A stretch of 7,293 nt of DNA from an uncultured bacterium (GCA_937868555.1 CALMNI010000176.1:1-7293), one strand, 5' to 3'. Positions 1 to 5,800 are shown, numbered from the stretch's first letter. Numbers and translations are program-made. The notes: generated by a model from the letters alone, not told the origin.

Positions 1-260
1 GGAACCTGCAATCCTTAATCAATCAACCTCATTTTAAAACCGTTAAAGGCATAGTAATTGGACGATTCCAAAAGAGATCCGAGATGACCATTGAAAAAAT
101 AAAATATATTATACAAACAAAAAAGGAGTTAAAATCCATCTCCGTTATCGCCAACGCTGATTTTGGACACACTAACCCCCTTATGACTTTTCCCATAGGC
201 GGAATGGTTAAAATAATAGCATCAAAAAATAAGGCTAGTATTCAAATACTAAAACATTAA
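1..260 (+). CDS. L,D-carboxypeptidase-like S66 family peptidase, C-terminal fragment
   Basis: The last 85 codons of a gene that begins before the window are read in the frame starting at base 3, ending in TAA at 258-260. The fragment contains GIVIGRF and then IANADFGHTNPLMTFPIGG, the end signature of serine peptidase family S66 (LD-carboxypeptidase, and MccF that cleaves microcin C). His56 of the fragment, in FGHT, is the expected catalytic histidine; the serine and glutamate of the triad lie upstream, outside the window. Family members trim the terminal D-amino acid from the tetrapeptide stem of murein in peptidoglycan recycling, or detoxify peptide-nucleotides such as microcin C. The fragment alone cannot separate these roles. 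The next gene starts 24 nt downstream on the same strand with no terminator between, so the two are probably co-transcribed. Confidence 0.85.
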   Translation, partial: NLQSLINQPHFKTVKGIVIGRFQKRSEMTIEKIKYIIQTKKELKSISVIANADFGHTNPLMTFPIGGMVKIIASKNKASIQILKH

Positions 261-284
261 TTGTTTTTTAAGACGATGTACTAT

Positions 285-827
285 ATGAAAAAATACTTAT
301 TTGTGTTGCCTCTCTTGGCCATATTCGTAGCCGGTTGCACCTTTTCAAAAAATGCCACTACTGATAAAAGCCTTAACAGCTATACCAATAATCGTTACGG
401 TTTTTCAATCCAATATCCATCAAATTGGTTTATCATTACAGAAAACGCCGAAAACGATTTTCGCCCAATAGGAGAAGAAGGGGACTATATTGGCGCCGAT
501 ATTTATTTTTCTGATTCAAAACCTAAACAAGACAACCTTATTGGCATTCCCCCGGCTTTGACCATGTACGCTTTCCAAACTACTCCCGAAACAACATTGG
601 AATCGTTCAGCAAATCTCATATATATTTCTCTACAGAACAGCAAAAACCATTAACAATTAACGGTCTCGAAGCCATTGATTTAGTGGGAGCGGAATTTAA
701 TCATCCCCGCGTTATCATTAAAGGCGGGGATAAAATATTTGTGTTCATATATACTGGATTTATGATACCTGAAGGAAATGAAGAGATTTATAGATCTATT
801 ATCAATTCTTTTAGTCTTAAACAGTAG
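285..827 (+). CDS. Small lipoprotein with PsbP-like domain
   Basis: This encodes a 180-residue secreted lipoprotein. It opens with a type II signal peptide: MKK, a hydrophobic run, and lipobox VAGC with the lipidated cysteine at residue 18. A Ser/Thr/Asn-rich linker follows, then YGFSIQYPSNW (about residues 38-48). This tryptophan-containing opening is typical of PsbP-like/DUF1795 domains in small bacterial surface proteins; the remainder fits one alpha/beta domain of that size, with the strand-like ending VFIYTGF...SIINSFSLKQ. The start at 285 is chosen because it places MKK directly before the hydrophobic core; an in-frame ATG at 276 and a TTG at 261 would only add an unlikely MFFKTMYY extension. 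No Shine-Dalgarno sequence precedes it. Function is unknown; it probably sits on the outer face of the cytoplasmic membrane. It closes the unit that begins with the S66 peptidase. Confidence 0.8.
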   Translation: MKKYLFVLPLLAIFVAGCTFSKNATTDKSLNSYTNNRYGFSIQYPSNWFIITENAENDFRPIGEEGDYIGADIYFSDSKPKQDNLIGIPPALTMYAFQTTPETTLESFSKSHIYFSTEQQKPLTINGLEAIDLVGAEFNHPRVIIKGGDKIFVFIYTGFMIPEGNEEIYRSIINSFSLKQ

Positions 828-856
828 ACAACCTTTTACAAATATAAGTACTTACT

Positions 857-886
857 AAAAACAACCCCGCTTGGGGTTGTTTTTTT
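857..886 (+). terminator. Intrinsic terminator after the PsbP-like lipoprotein
   Basis: ACAACCCC (861-868) pairs perfectly with GGGGTTGT (873-880) around a 4-nt GCTT loop, and is followed by six Ts. The preceding A run (857-860) can pair with the first of those Ts. It lies about 30 nt after the stop at 827 and ends the S66 peptidase-lipoprotein unit. Because the stem is flanked by As on the other side, it could also act on the opposite strand, but no minus-strand gene needs it. Confidence 0.9.
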
Positions 887-927
887 GATTCAGAATTACC
901 GCATTCGCCCTACCATCTTCACGAAAG

Positions 928-946
928 TGCTATAATATTATTATAG
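928..946 (+). promoter_or_regulatory. Extended -10 promoter within a 17-nt palindrome
   Basis: TGC followed by TATAAT (931-936) forms an extended -10 element; no good -35 box is seen at the usual distance, which is normal for extended -10 promoters. The box lies in a perfect palindrome at 930-946: arms CTATAATA and TATTATAG around a single central T. Start of transcription would fall near 943, giving a leader of about 40 nt to the ATG at 985. The symmetry could be an operator for a dimeric repressor or simply low-complexity A/T sequence. Confidence 0.6.
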
Positions 947-984
947 TAATCAACACTTTATTTTTTATACACTTAAATTCTTCA

Positions 985-1395
985 ATGCTGTACCGAAAAT
1001 TTAGGAATGAACGTTTTCCTAAACATCTTATCTCAGTCCCCTTTATCTGGCTTCCACTGCTTGCTTTTTTATTTTTAGACCTTCTTATTACCCTGTATCA
1101 CACTATCTGTTTTCCCTTATACGGTCTGAAAAAGGTGAAACGGTCTAAATATATTCTTATACGCGACCGCGCTAAACTTGTTTACCTCACTCCGCTTGAG
1201 AAAATAGGCTGTATGTACTGCGGATATGCGAACGGCCTGCTGCTCTATGCCAAAGAAATCGCCGGCCTCACTGAAAAATATTGGTGCGGTATTATGCATG
1301 AAAGCAAACCCGGCTTTGAGCCGCACAAAGATCAAATAAAAAGAGGTTTTGCCGCTTTTAATGACCCTAAAGATTTTAAGAAAAAATATAACTAA
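985..1395 (+). CDS. Membrane-anchored protein with CxxC / WCxxxH cysteine motifs
   Basis: This 136-residue protein has a basic N-terminus, one long hydrophobic segment (about residues 18-46), and a cytoplasm-like basic C-terminal domain. The domain carries CMYCGYANG (Cys76 and Cys79), then EIAGLTEKYWCGIMH (Cys101 and His105). From memory of bacterial hypothetical proteins, similar sequences have the same order of a CxxCxYxNG block followed by EIAxxTEKYWCxIxH; the function of that family is not known to me. Three cysteines and a histidine in this arrangement could bind zinc or an iron-sulfur centre, or make up a redox site; this is inference. It has its own extended -10 promoter, no Shine-Dalgarno sequence, and stops 39 nt from the end of the convergent transporter gene. 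No hairpin terminator is seen in that gap. Confidence 0.75.
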   Translation: MLYRKFRNERFPKHLISVPFIWLPLLAFLFLDLLITLYHTICFPLYGLKKVKRSKYILIRDRAKLVYLTPLEKIGCMYCGYANGLLLYAKEIAGLTEKYWCGIMHESKPGFEPHKDQIKRGFAAFNDPKDFKKKYN

Positions 1396-1434
1396 TAAAG
1401 GCGCATTACCAGCACTTACAAAAACCTCTAATCC

Positions 1435-1938
1435 TTATTTAACAAAGAAACTGACAATTATTCCAACCGCGATTGCAGAACCGCCAAGCAATACCATGCG
1501 AATAGTATTTCGGCGAATATTTGTCCGCGAGAGGCGGCTGCTGATTACGCCTAATACAGCAAGGGCAACAAGCGAACAGCCAATTGATAAAACTACTCCG
1601 GATTTTCCTGATAGGAAAAAATACGGAAATAAGGGGATAAGGCCAGCAATAATATAAGAACCGAGCATAATCAATGCAGCATCAATTGAAATGCGGCGCT
1701 GGCCACTATTTTCATCACGTGTTATTGCTTCGGATAAAAAACTGCCCATGCCCATAGAAAATGCTTCGACAAAGATAAGCACGATGCCGGTTAAAATAAG
1801 AGTAGTGCGAGGAACGCCAGCGATAGCAACCCCGGATAGCAAGCCGACGGTCGAAACGAGGCTGTCTTCCGCACCAAACACAAAATTTCTAATAAAAGTT
1901 TGGTCATCAGCAGAAACGGGAGCAAGGCCTTTGCTCAT
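1435..1938 (-). CDS. Short VIT1/CCC1-family metal ion transporter
   Basis: This 167-residue integral membrane protein resembles the vacuolar iron transporter (VIT1/CCC1) family, which moves Fe2+ or Mn2+, usually by proton exchange. The first helix has the family opening FVFGAEDSLVSTVGLLSGVA (residues 19-38), with Asp25 at the family's conserved acidic position. Helix 2 (about 45-66) ends in EAFSMGMGSFLSE, where Glu58 and the methionines Met62 and Met64 match the expected metal-path residues. Three more hydrophobic helices follow (about 86-110, 113-133 and 146-165), five in total. The segment between helices 2 and 3 is only about 18 residues (69-86), so the long glutamate/methionine-rich metal-binding domain of plant and yeast members is absent. 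The start at 1938 sits about 25 nt from the predicted transcription start, without a Shine-Dalgarno sequence. Confidence 0.85.
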   Translation of the reverse strand: MSKGLAPVSADDQTFIRNFVFGAEDSLVSTVGLLSGVAIAGVPRTTLILTGIVLIFVEAFSMGMGSFLSEAITRDENSGQRRISIDAALIMLGSYIIAGLIPLFPYFFLSGKSGVVLSIGCSLVALAVLGVISSRLSRTNIRRNTIRMVLLGGSAIAVGIIVSFFVK

Positions 1939-1969
1939 ATGATTATGGTTAGTTTAAAAATACACTTAT

Positions 1970-1999
1970 ATAATAGCAGCCTATCTATTGTATCTACAA
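1970..1999 (-). promoter_or_regulatory. Promoter of the VIT-family transporter gene
   Basis: Read on the minus strand, TTGTAG (1994-1999) is followed after 18 nt by TATTAT (1970-1975), which is directly preceded by TGC (1976-1978), giving an extended -10. The predicted start would be near 1963, about 25 nt upstream of the ATG. The other strand of the same 140-nt intergenic stretch must hold the promoter of the divergent LRR lipoprotein gene. Confidence 0.55.
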
Positions 2000-2061
2000 G
2001 TGGTTATTTCAGTAACCGTATAGCGTAAATATGCCAACGGGTGTACACTAGCATAATCCTA

Positions 2062-2067
2062 TATAAT
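2062..2067 (+). promoter_or_regulatory. Possible -10 box of the LRR lipoprotein operon
   Basis: TATAAT lies 12 nt before the ATG at 2080. A second -10-like hexamer, CATAAT, is at 2052-2057. No convincing -35 box is placed 16-18 nt upstream of either. If the first is used, the message would be almost leaderless; with the second, the leader would be about 16 nt. Confidence 0.35.
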
Positions 2068-2079
2068 TTAAATAATATT

Positions 2080-2604
2080 ATGAAAAAGATTCTCTTACCT
2101 GCTATTCTTGCAATCATTCTAACTATGAGTGGCTGCTCCTTAACATCTAACAACGCCTCTAATAAGAGAGATAACACAAAACCCGCAACATCCATACAAG
2201 TAGAGGAAGTTAACACCACAGTTAACGGCCAAGCTGCAATCAATCTTAGCGGGAAAAATTTAGATAAAATCCCTTTCTCTACATTTGAAAAAACCGGTAC
2301 TGAAACTCTTGATATATCAAATAACCGTTTAACCGGCGCCTTACCCGGCGAAATAAGATTTTTAAAGAATTTAAAAACTCTCAAAGCCAATAACAATTTT
2401 ATGACGGGTGTCCCAGCAGAAATTGGGCAATTAAGTAATTTAGAAATATTAGATCTATCAAATAACCAGCTGACTGGATTGCCGGAAGAACTAGGTAACT
2501 TAAAAAATCTTAAAACCCTGAACCTAGCAGGTAATACCTACTCTGAACAAGATTTAAAATACATTCAAGAGCGCCTTCCTAATACTACTTTTATATTAAA
2601 GTAA
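2080..2604 (+). CDS. Leucine-rich-repeat lipoprotein
   Basis: This is a 174-residue lipoprotein. A signal peptide with lipobox MSGC (cysteine at residue 19) is followed by an Asn/Ser/Lys-rich linker to about residue 50. The rest is a small leucine-rich-repeat domain: a capping half-repeat (INLSGKNLDKIP, from residue 54), then LxxLxLxxNxLxG-type units of about 23 residues at 75-95, 96-118, 119-141 and 142-162. Examples are LDISNNRLTG and LDLSNNQLTGLPEELGNL. LRR domains bind proteins, so a surface binding or adhesion role is plausible, but the partner is unknown. The start at 2080 is chosen because MKK there directly precedes the hydrophobic core; a GTG at 2041 would add a 13-residue extension. 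It is the first gene of a five-gene plus-strand series, and the next start is 22 nt after its stop. Confidence 0.85.
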   Translation: MKKILLPAILAIILTMSGCSLTSNNASNKRDNTKPATSIQVEEVNTTVNGQAAINLSGKNLDKIPFSTFEKTGTETLDISNNRLTGALPGEIRFLKNLKTLKANNNFMTGVPAEIGQLSNLEILDLSNNQLTGLPEELGNLKNLKTLNLAGNTYSEQDLKYIQERLPNTTFILK

Positions 2605-2626
2605 TATTATAATTTTCCGAATCTAT

Positions 2627-3136
2627 ATGACTCGCGAAGAATACATGGCCAAAACCAATATTAAAAGCATTGAAGAGGCGGAAAAACTGCTCAGTGGGTT
2701 TAGGACTATCCATCTTTGCGGAGCAATAATTGCCTTCTTATTAAGCCTGGATCTTTTTATGAACTTGCCCATAGAATACTTCTATATTCTTATGGGAATT
2801 TTTATTGCCCTTGGAGCTTACGCCTCATACTACTATTCAAAAGTAGGCCGAGCGCTCAACTATACCAGAATCATGAAGATGCCTAAATATTTTTATTTCA
2901 ATGGCGCTGATCGAAGCGGGCGTGATTATTTTGCTTTAACTAAAGCATTGAAAATTATTACCGGAAAAATAAATCCGCCTTCCGAATCCGATGATAGGGC
3001 GCTCAATGGAACAATTAACGGACCAGAAACGGTTACTTTTGACAAAACATTTGCTAAAAATTTGCTATGGGCAACGCTTATAGCAATCGTCGTGTTTGTT
3101 ATTATTGTAATAGCTATAGAGAAAAAGTTAATTTAA
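2627..3136 (+). CDS. Unrecognised three-helix membrane protein
   Basis: I do not recognise a family for this 169-residue protein. A charged N-terminus (TREEYMAKTNIKSIEEAEKL) is followed by a helical hairpin in the membrane (about residues 28-46 and 51-71). A hydrophilic middle section (72-143) contains KYFYFNGADRSGRDYFALTKALK, and a last helix (145-164) precedes the tail EKKLI. The start at 2627 gives the longest sensible protein; another ATG lies six codons later at 2645. A TATAAT hexamer at 2608-2613 just upstream may be an internal promoter. It ends 1 nt before the next membrane-protein gene, and such tight spacing suggests translational coupling and possibly a joint role. Confidence 0.75.
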   Translation: MTREEYMAKTNIKSIEEAEKLLSGFRTIHLCGAIIAFLLSLDLFMNLPIEYFYILMGIFIALGAYASYYYSKVGRALNYTRIMKMPKYFYFNGADRSGRDYFALTKALKIITGKINPPSESDDRALNGTINGPETVTFDKTFAKNLLWATLIAIVVFVIIVIAIEKKLI

Positions 3137-3137
3137 T

Positions 3138-3509
3138 ATGAAAATACTACTACGTGTTTTTCTTTGGGTTAGCATGCTCTATCACGCCCTGCCTGCTACC
3201 ATGATGATATTTTTAGCTTGGGGTCCTCTCTATCTTGCAGTTACTGAAGGTCAGCCCTATAACTGGCCGGCATTGATTGGCAATGTGGTTTCATTGCTAC
3301 TTGGTTTCATTATTACTCTGGTACTATACCGATCCATTGCCGCCAAAGAAAAAACTCTTTCGCCGAAGAAAACGATTATTATTGCTATCTTGCTGATTGC
3401 CTATGTAGGACTGAGCATTGCCTTTGCTCTTGTATGGGTAAGCATTATTGTCGCCATAGGACTTGGAATAATACTCATCTATTATCCGCGCCTTATAAAA
3501 AAATTCTAA
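3138..3509 (+). CDS. Unrecognised four-helix membrane protein
   Basis: This 123-residue, very hydrophobic protein has about four membrane helices (residues 5-35, 44-65, 78-97 and 99-117), separated by short loops, one of which is basic (AAKEKTLSPKK, 68-78). The C-terminus YYPRLIKKF is positively charged and probably cytoplasmic. There are no recognisable catalytic or transport motifs. The ATG follows the preceding stop codon by a single base. A purine-rich stretch in the end of the upstream gene (AGAGAAAAAG, about 3117-3126) is the nearest thing to a ribosome binding site. It might form a complex with the three-helix protein upstream, judged only from spacing. Confidence 0.7.
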   Translation: MKILLRVFLWVSMLYHALPATMMIFLAWGPLYLAVTEGQPYNWPALIGNVVSLLLGFIITLVLYRSIAAKEKTLSPKKTIIIAILLIAYVGLSIAFALVWVSIIVAIGLGIILIYYPRLIKKF

Positions 3510-3528
3510 GTATCCATTTATAGACTTT

Positions 3529-3879
3529 ATGTTGTCAGCAAAAAATATTGATGCATACATCAAACAATTTCCCGCTCCAGTAAAAGAAAAACTAACTAAC
3601 CTGAGAAAACTAATCCACTCCGAAGCGCCTAAAGCCGAAGAAGCGATTAAGTATGGCATGCCGACCTTTGTTTTGCATGGTAACCTTATTCATTTTGCCG
3701 CTTTTAAAAAACATATCGGCCTGTACCCCACGCCTTCAGCGATACAAGCTTTTGCAAAAGAGCTTATTCCATATACAACATCAAAGGGTGCCATTCAATT
3801 CCCTCTGGATAAACCGCTGCCGCTGTCGTTGATTAAAAAGATAGTCAAGTTTAGAGTGAAAGAAAATAAAAAGAATTAA
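3529..3879 (+). CDS. DUF1801 / YdhG-like (frataxin-fold) protein
   Basis: This 116-residue soluble protein matches the DUF1801 family along its length. An N-terminal helical part (IDAYIKQFPAPVKEKLTNLRKLIHSEAPKAEEAIKYGMPTF, residues 7-47) leads into HGNLIHFAAFKKHIGLYPTP (50-69), and then a segment with YTTSKGAIQFPLDKPLPLSLIKKIVKFR (82-109). These blocks, including the KYGMPTF and KGAIQFP signatures, are characteristic. Some members adopt a frataxin-like fold; the Bacillus YdhG protein has been proposed as an iron chaperone in iron-sulfur cluster or haem assembly, but most members have no proven role. Binding of iron by this protein is therefore inference. It is in an apparent operon between a membrane protein (19 nt upstream) and the kinase-phosphoesterase fusion (21 nt downstream). 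Confidence 0.85.
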   Translation: MLSAKNIDAYIKQFPAPVKEKLTNLRKLIHSEAPKAEEAIKYGMPTFVLHGNLIHFAAFKKHIGLYPTPSAIQAFAKELIPYTTSKGAIQFPLDKPLPLSLIKKIVKFRVKENKKN

Positions 3880-3900
3880 CATATTTTTTACGTTTAAACC

Positions 3901-4992
3901 ATGCCTACTATATTCATTACCGGGATTTCCGGAACTGGAAAAACTACCATTGCCGCCGAGTTGCGCAAATTAGGATATGCGACGATTAGCCTTGATGAAG
4001 AGCCGGGGCTATGTCATTGGTACAATAAAAAAATCGGTGCGGTTGTTGATTATCAAGCAACGCTTAATGCTGATTTTATTAATGCACATGAATGGCGCTG
4101 TGATATTTCTAAATTAGAGGAATTACTGAAAAGCGGAAACCAAACTATGTTTGTTTTAGGCATGACTGAAAATCAAGAAGCGTTTCTTGATTTTTTTGAT
4201 ACAGTCCTACTCTTGCAATGCCCTGTAGAAACTTGCTTCAAGCGGATAATGGGAAGAAAAGATAATGATTTTGGCAAAGATCCTTCCGCTCAACAATACA
4301 TACAAGAAACATATGAAGCTTTTGAAAAAAATATGTTGTCCCGCGGCGCGCTATCTATTAATGCCGAAGCAGATCTAAGCGACGTCATTCAATCAATTCT
4401 TATAAAAACTAAACTGCAAGAACGCTATGCCCTCGTCTACTGCCTTGAAAGTCCGGTGCTTGAAAAAGTACGATCTTTAGAAGAAAAGATTTTTGAAATA
4501 ACCGGTTCCAGAATTTGCCTTGATGTGTGGATGCCCCATCTTACCATTGGCAGCGGCATAATTGTTACGCCGGAGAATAAGGAAGCAACTGATCGATTGT
4601 TCGCCGAACTGTCCGCCAAACAATCATCTTTTGAAGTTACATTAAAAGGCTTTGGTTATTGGGAAAGTTGGAAGGGAGCTAAAGCTAATCTTGTTTCGCC
4701 CTATGTTCTTTTTATCAAAGCAGAACTTAATGAGGCATTGCTGCAGTTGTTCAATACCGTTAGAGAAGCAACTATCAAAAACTATGCGACATATCTTTCG
4801 CCCATTGTTGAATATACTCCGCACGTTACGATTGCTTATTCTGATTTGAGCAAAGAAGGTTATGAAAAGGGAATTGAATATTTACAAAGCATAGACTTTA
4901 ATGAAACCATTCGTATTTCCCATCTTGCCTTAGTCATTGAAACCGAAGGTAAAGCCACTGAATATAAGCGATTTAATTTTGGAAAACTGTAG
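3901..4992 (+). CDS. P-loop kinase fused to a 2H (LigT-like) phosphoesterase
   Basis: This 363-residue protein has two domains. Residues 1-170 form a nucleoside/shikimate-kinase-like P-loop domain: Walker A GISGTGKTT (8-16, Lys14), an acidic DEE after strand 2 (32-34), a GLCHW element (36-40), HEWRCD (63-68), and a lid-like basic segment KRIMGRKDNDFGKDPS (114-129). Residues 175-363 form a 2H phosphoesterase: MPHLTIGSG (His213-x-Thr215) and TPHVTIAYS (His308-x-Thr310), the two HxT motifs 95 residues apart expected of the LigT/cyclic phosphodiesterase superfamily, with strand-like segments between. Such domains open 2',3'-cyclic phosphates or cleave 2'-5' linkages. The pairing suggests RNA end healing or nucleotide processing; substrates are unknown. 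Both catalytic cores look intact. It is the last gene of the plus-strand series, has no Shine-Dalgarno sequence, and is followed by a hairpin terminator. Confidence 0.85.
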   Translation: MPTIFITGISGTGKTTIAAELRKLGYATISLDEEPGLCHWYNKKIGAVVDYQATLNADFINAHEWRCDISKLEELLKSGNQTMFVLGMTENQEAFLDFFDTVLLLQCPVETCFKRIMGRKDNDFGKDPSAQQYIQETYEAFEKNMLSRGALSINAEADLSDVIQSILIKTKLQERYALVYCLESPVLEKVRSLEEKIFEITGSRICLDVWMPHLTIGSGIIVTPENKEATDRLFAELSAKQSSFEVTLKGFGYWESWKGAKANLVSPYVLFIKAELNEALLQLFNTVREATIKNYATYLSPIVEYTPHVTIAYSDLSKEGYEKGIEYLQSIDFNETIRISHLALVIETEGKATEYKRFNFGKL

Positions 4993-5025
4993 TAATTGCT
5001 TTGTTAGAAAATTACAAACAAAAAA

Positions 5026-5053
5026 CCCTATCCTTTTTTACAAAAGAATAGGG
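5026..5053. terminator. Bidirectional hairpin terminator between convergent genes
   Basis: CCCTAT (5026-5031) pairs with ATAGGG (5048-5053). After one C/A mismatch, CTTTT (5033-5037) pairs with AAAAG (5042-5046) around a TTAC loop. On the minus strand the hairpin is followed by TTTTTTG, a strong tail placed just after the lipoprotein gene that ends at 5081. On the plus strand it is followed by AGTTTTAAAA, a weaker tail, serving the kinase-phosphoesterase gene that ends at 4992. Confidence 0.8.
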
Positions 5054-5080
5054 AGTTTTAAAATCTTATTAATTTTTTAT

Positions 5081-5680
5081 TTATCTGTTTTTTTGCCATT
5101 TTTCAAATCTGGCAAAAAATTCATTGTATCCTACCTGCATCAAATTATAGTATTTCTCTTCTTCGGCTTTTTTCTCAGCCTCGTTGTACATTGGAGCTAA
5201 CAAATATATCTTACCTTGATGCCAATGCCAACTAAAAAAGTTTGTTGGAATTTTTTTTTGAGTCGCTCTATAATCTTTATAAGACCAAGAACAAATATCT
5301 TCAAAGGAACCGTTTGGGGAAGGAAAACCTGTTGAATCATGACCGCTTACAATGACTGCGTGTCGTGTACCGAGTGAATCAACAAATGCGTATTGGTACT
5401 CATTTTGATCTTTTCTTGAAACATTTTTCCCTTTCTTGACTATAAAATCAATCATTAATTTTAATGTATCATCACAGAGGGGAATAAACTTCAGCTGATC
5501 TTCAGAAGATTCAGAAAATCGAAGCACACTATTAGAATTTTCTGTTGAATCTACGGTTTCGATAATAGGTTCGGTTTTTTTGATTAAAGTAGAAATTGCG
5601 GAATCATTATCTTTCGAACAGCCTGTTAAGAAAATAAGAGAAAATAGTACTACTACTGATGGAATGATTAGGTTTTTCAT
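5081..5680 (-). CDS. Lipoprotein of unknown function
   Basis: This 199-residue lipoprotein has a clear type II signal peptide: MKN, a hydrophobic core, and lipobox LTGC with cysteine at residue 21. An acidic, Ser/Thr-rich linker (22-62) precedes a globular part with two further cysteines (Cys69 and Cys130) that could form a disulfide if the protein is exported. Notable segments are YAFVDSLGTRHAVIVSGHDS, GFPSPNGSFEDICSWSYKDYR, and FFSWHWHQGKIYLLAPMYNE. A charged coiled stretch (EAEKKAEEEKYYNLMQ, 167-182) lies near the end. I do not recognise a family. The start at 5680 is fixed by the signal peptide; there is no Shine-Dalgarno sequence. It is transcribed alone from a consensus promoter about 120 nt upstream, through a leader with a large inverted repeat, and ends at the hairpin at 5026-5053. 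Confidence 0.8.
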   Translation of the reverse strand: MKNLIIPSVVVLFSLIFLTGCSKDNDSAISTLIKKTEPIIETVDSTENSNSVLRFSESSEDQLKFIPLCDDTLKLMIDFIVKKGKNVSRKDQNEYQYAFVDSLGTRHAVIVSGHDSTGFPSPNGSFEDICSWSYKDYRATQKKIPTNFFSWHWHQGKIYLLAPMYNEAEKKAEEEKYYNLMQVGYNEFFARFEKWQKNR

Positions 5681-5704
5681 TTTTATATGTGGTTTTTTAA
5701 TTGA

Positions 5705-5760
5705 AATTTTGTGGATTTTCTTAAATACCGCTTTTGATATTCAAAAAAATCCACAGAATT
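5705..5760 (-). repeat. Long inverted repeat in the leader of the lipoprotein gene
   Basis: Arms at 5705-5719 and 5746-5760 are complementary over 14 of 15 positions, with an uninterrupted 9-bp core (GTGGATTTT at 5711-5719 against AAAATCCAC at 5746-5754) and a 26-nt loop. The only non-match in the minus-strand transcript is a C/A pair. A second, overlapping palindrome lies inside: TTTTGA (5732-5737), TAT, TCAAAA (5741-5746). The two overlap at base 5746, so the two hairpins partly compete. No T-run follows on the transcript side, so this is not an ordinary terminator. It lies between the predicted transcription start (about 5794) and the ATG at 5680. Confidence 0.7.
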
Positions 5761-5800
5761 GCCAATAAATAGCCAAATAATGTCAAAGAACCAATATATA

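Noticed and set aside
1396..1434. Search for a terminator between the convergent genes
   Set aside because: No stem with a T-run was found on either strand in this 39-nt gap; transcripts may overlap or end inside the opposing gene.
1349..1942. Plus-strand open frames opposite the VIT transporter
   Set aside because: They are antisense to a well-supported transporter gene and encode low-complexity Arg/Thr/Pro-rich sequence with no family features.
2041..2048. Palindrome GTGTACAC upstream of the LRR lipoprotein
   Set aside because: An 8-bp palindrome is too short to call an operator without a second copy or conservation.
2004..2396. Minus-strand open frame across the start of the LRR lipoprotein
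   Set aside because: It is antisense to a gene with a signal peptide and clear LRR units, and its hydrophobicity mirrors the complementary strand.
3324..3659. Minus-strand open frame across the ends of two plus-strand genes
   Set aside because: It overlaps the DUF1801 gene and the four-helix protein gene; no start signal and no recognisable protein.
4652..5200. Plus-strand frames overlapping the phosphoesterase domain and the minus-strand lipoprotein
   Set aside because: They run through the HxT-containing gene and across the terminator hairpin, so they are shadows of real genes.
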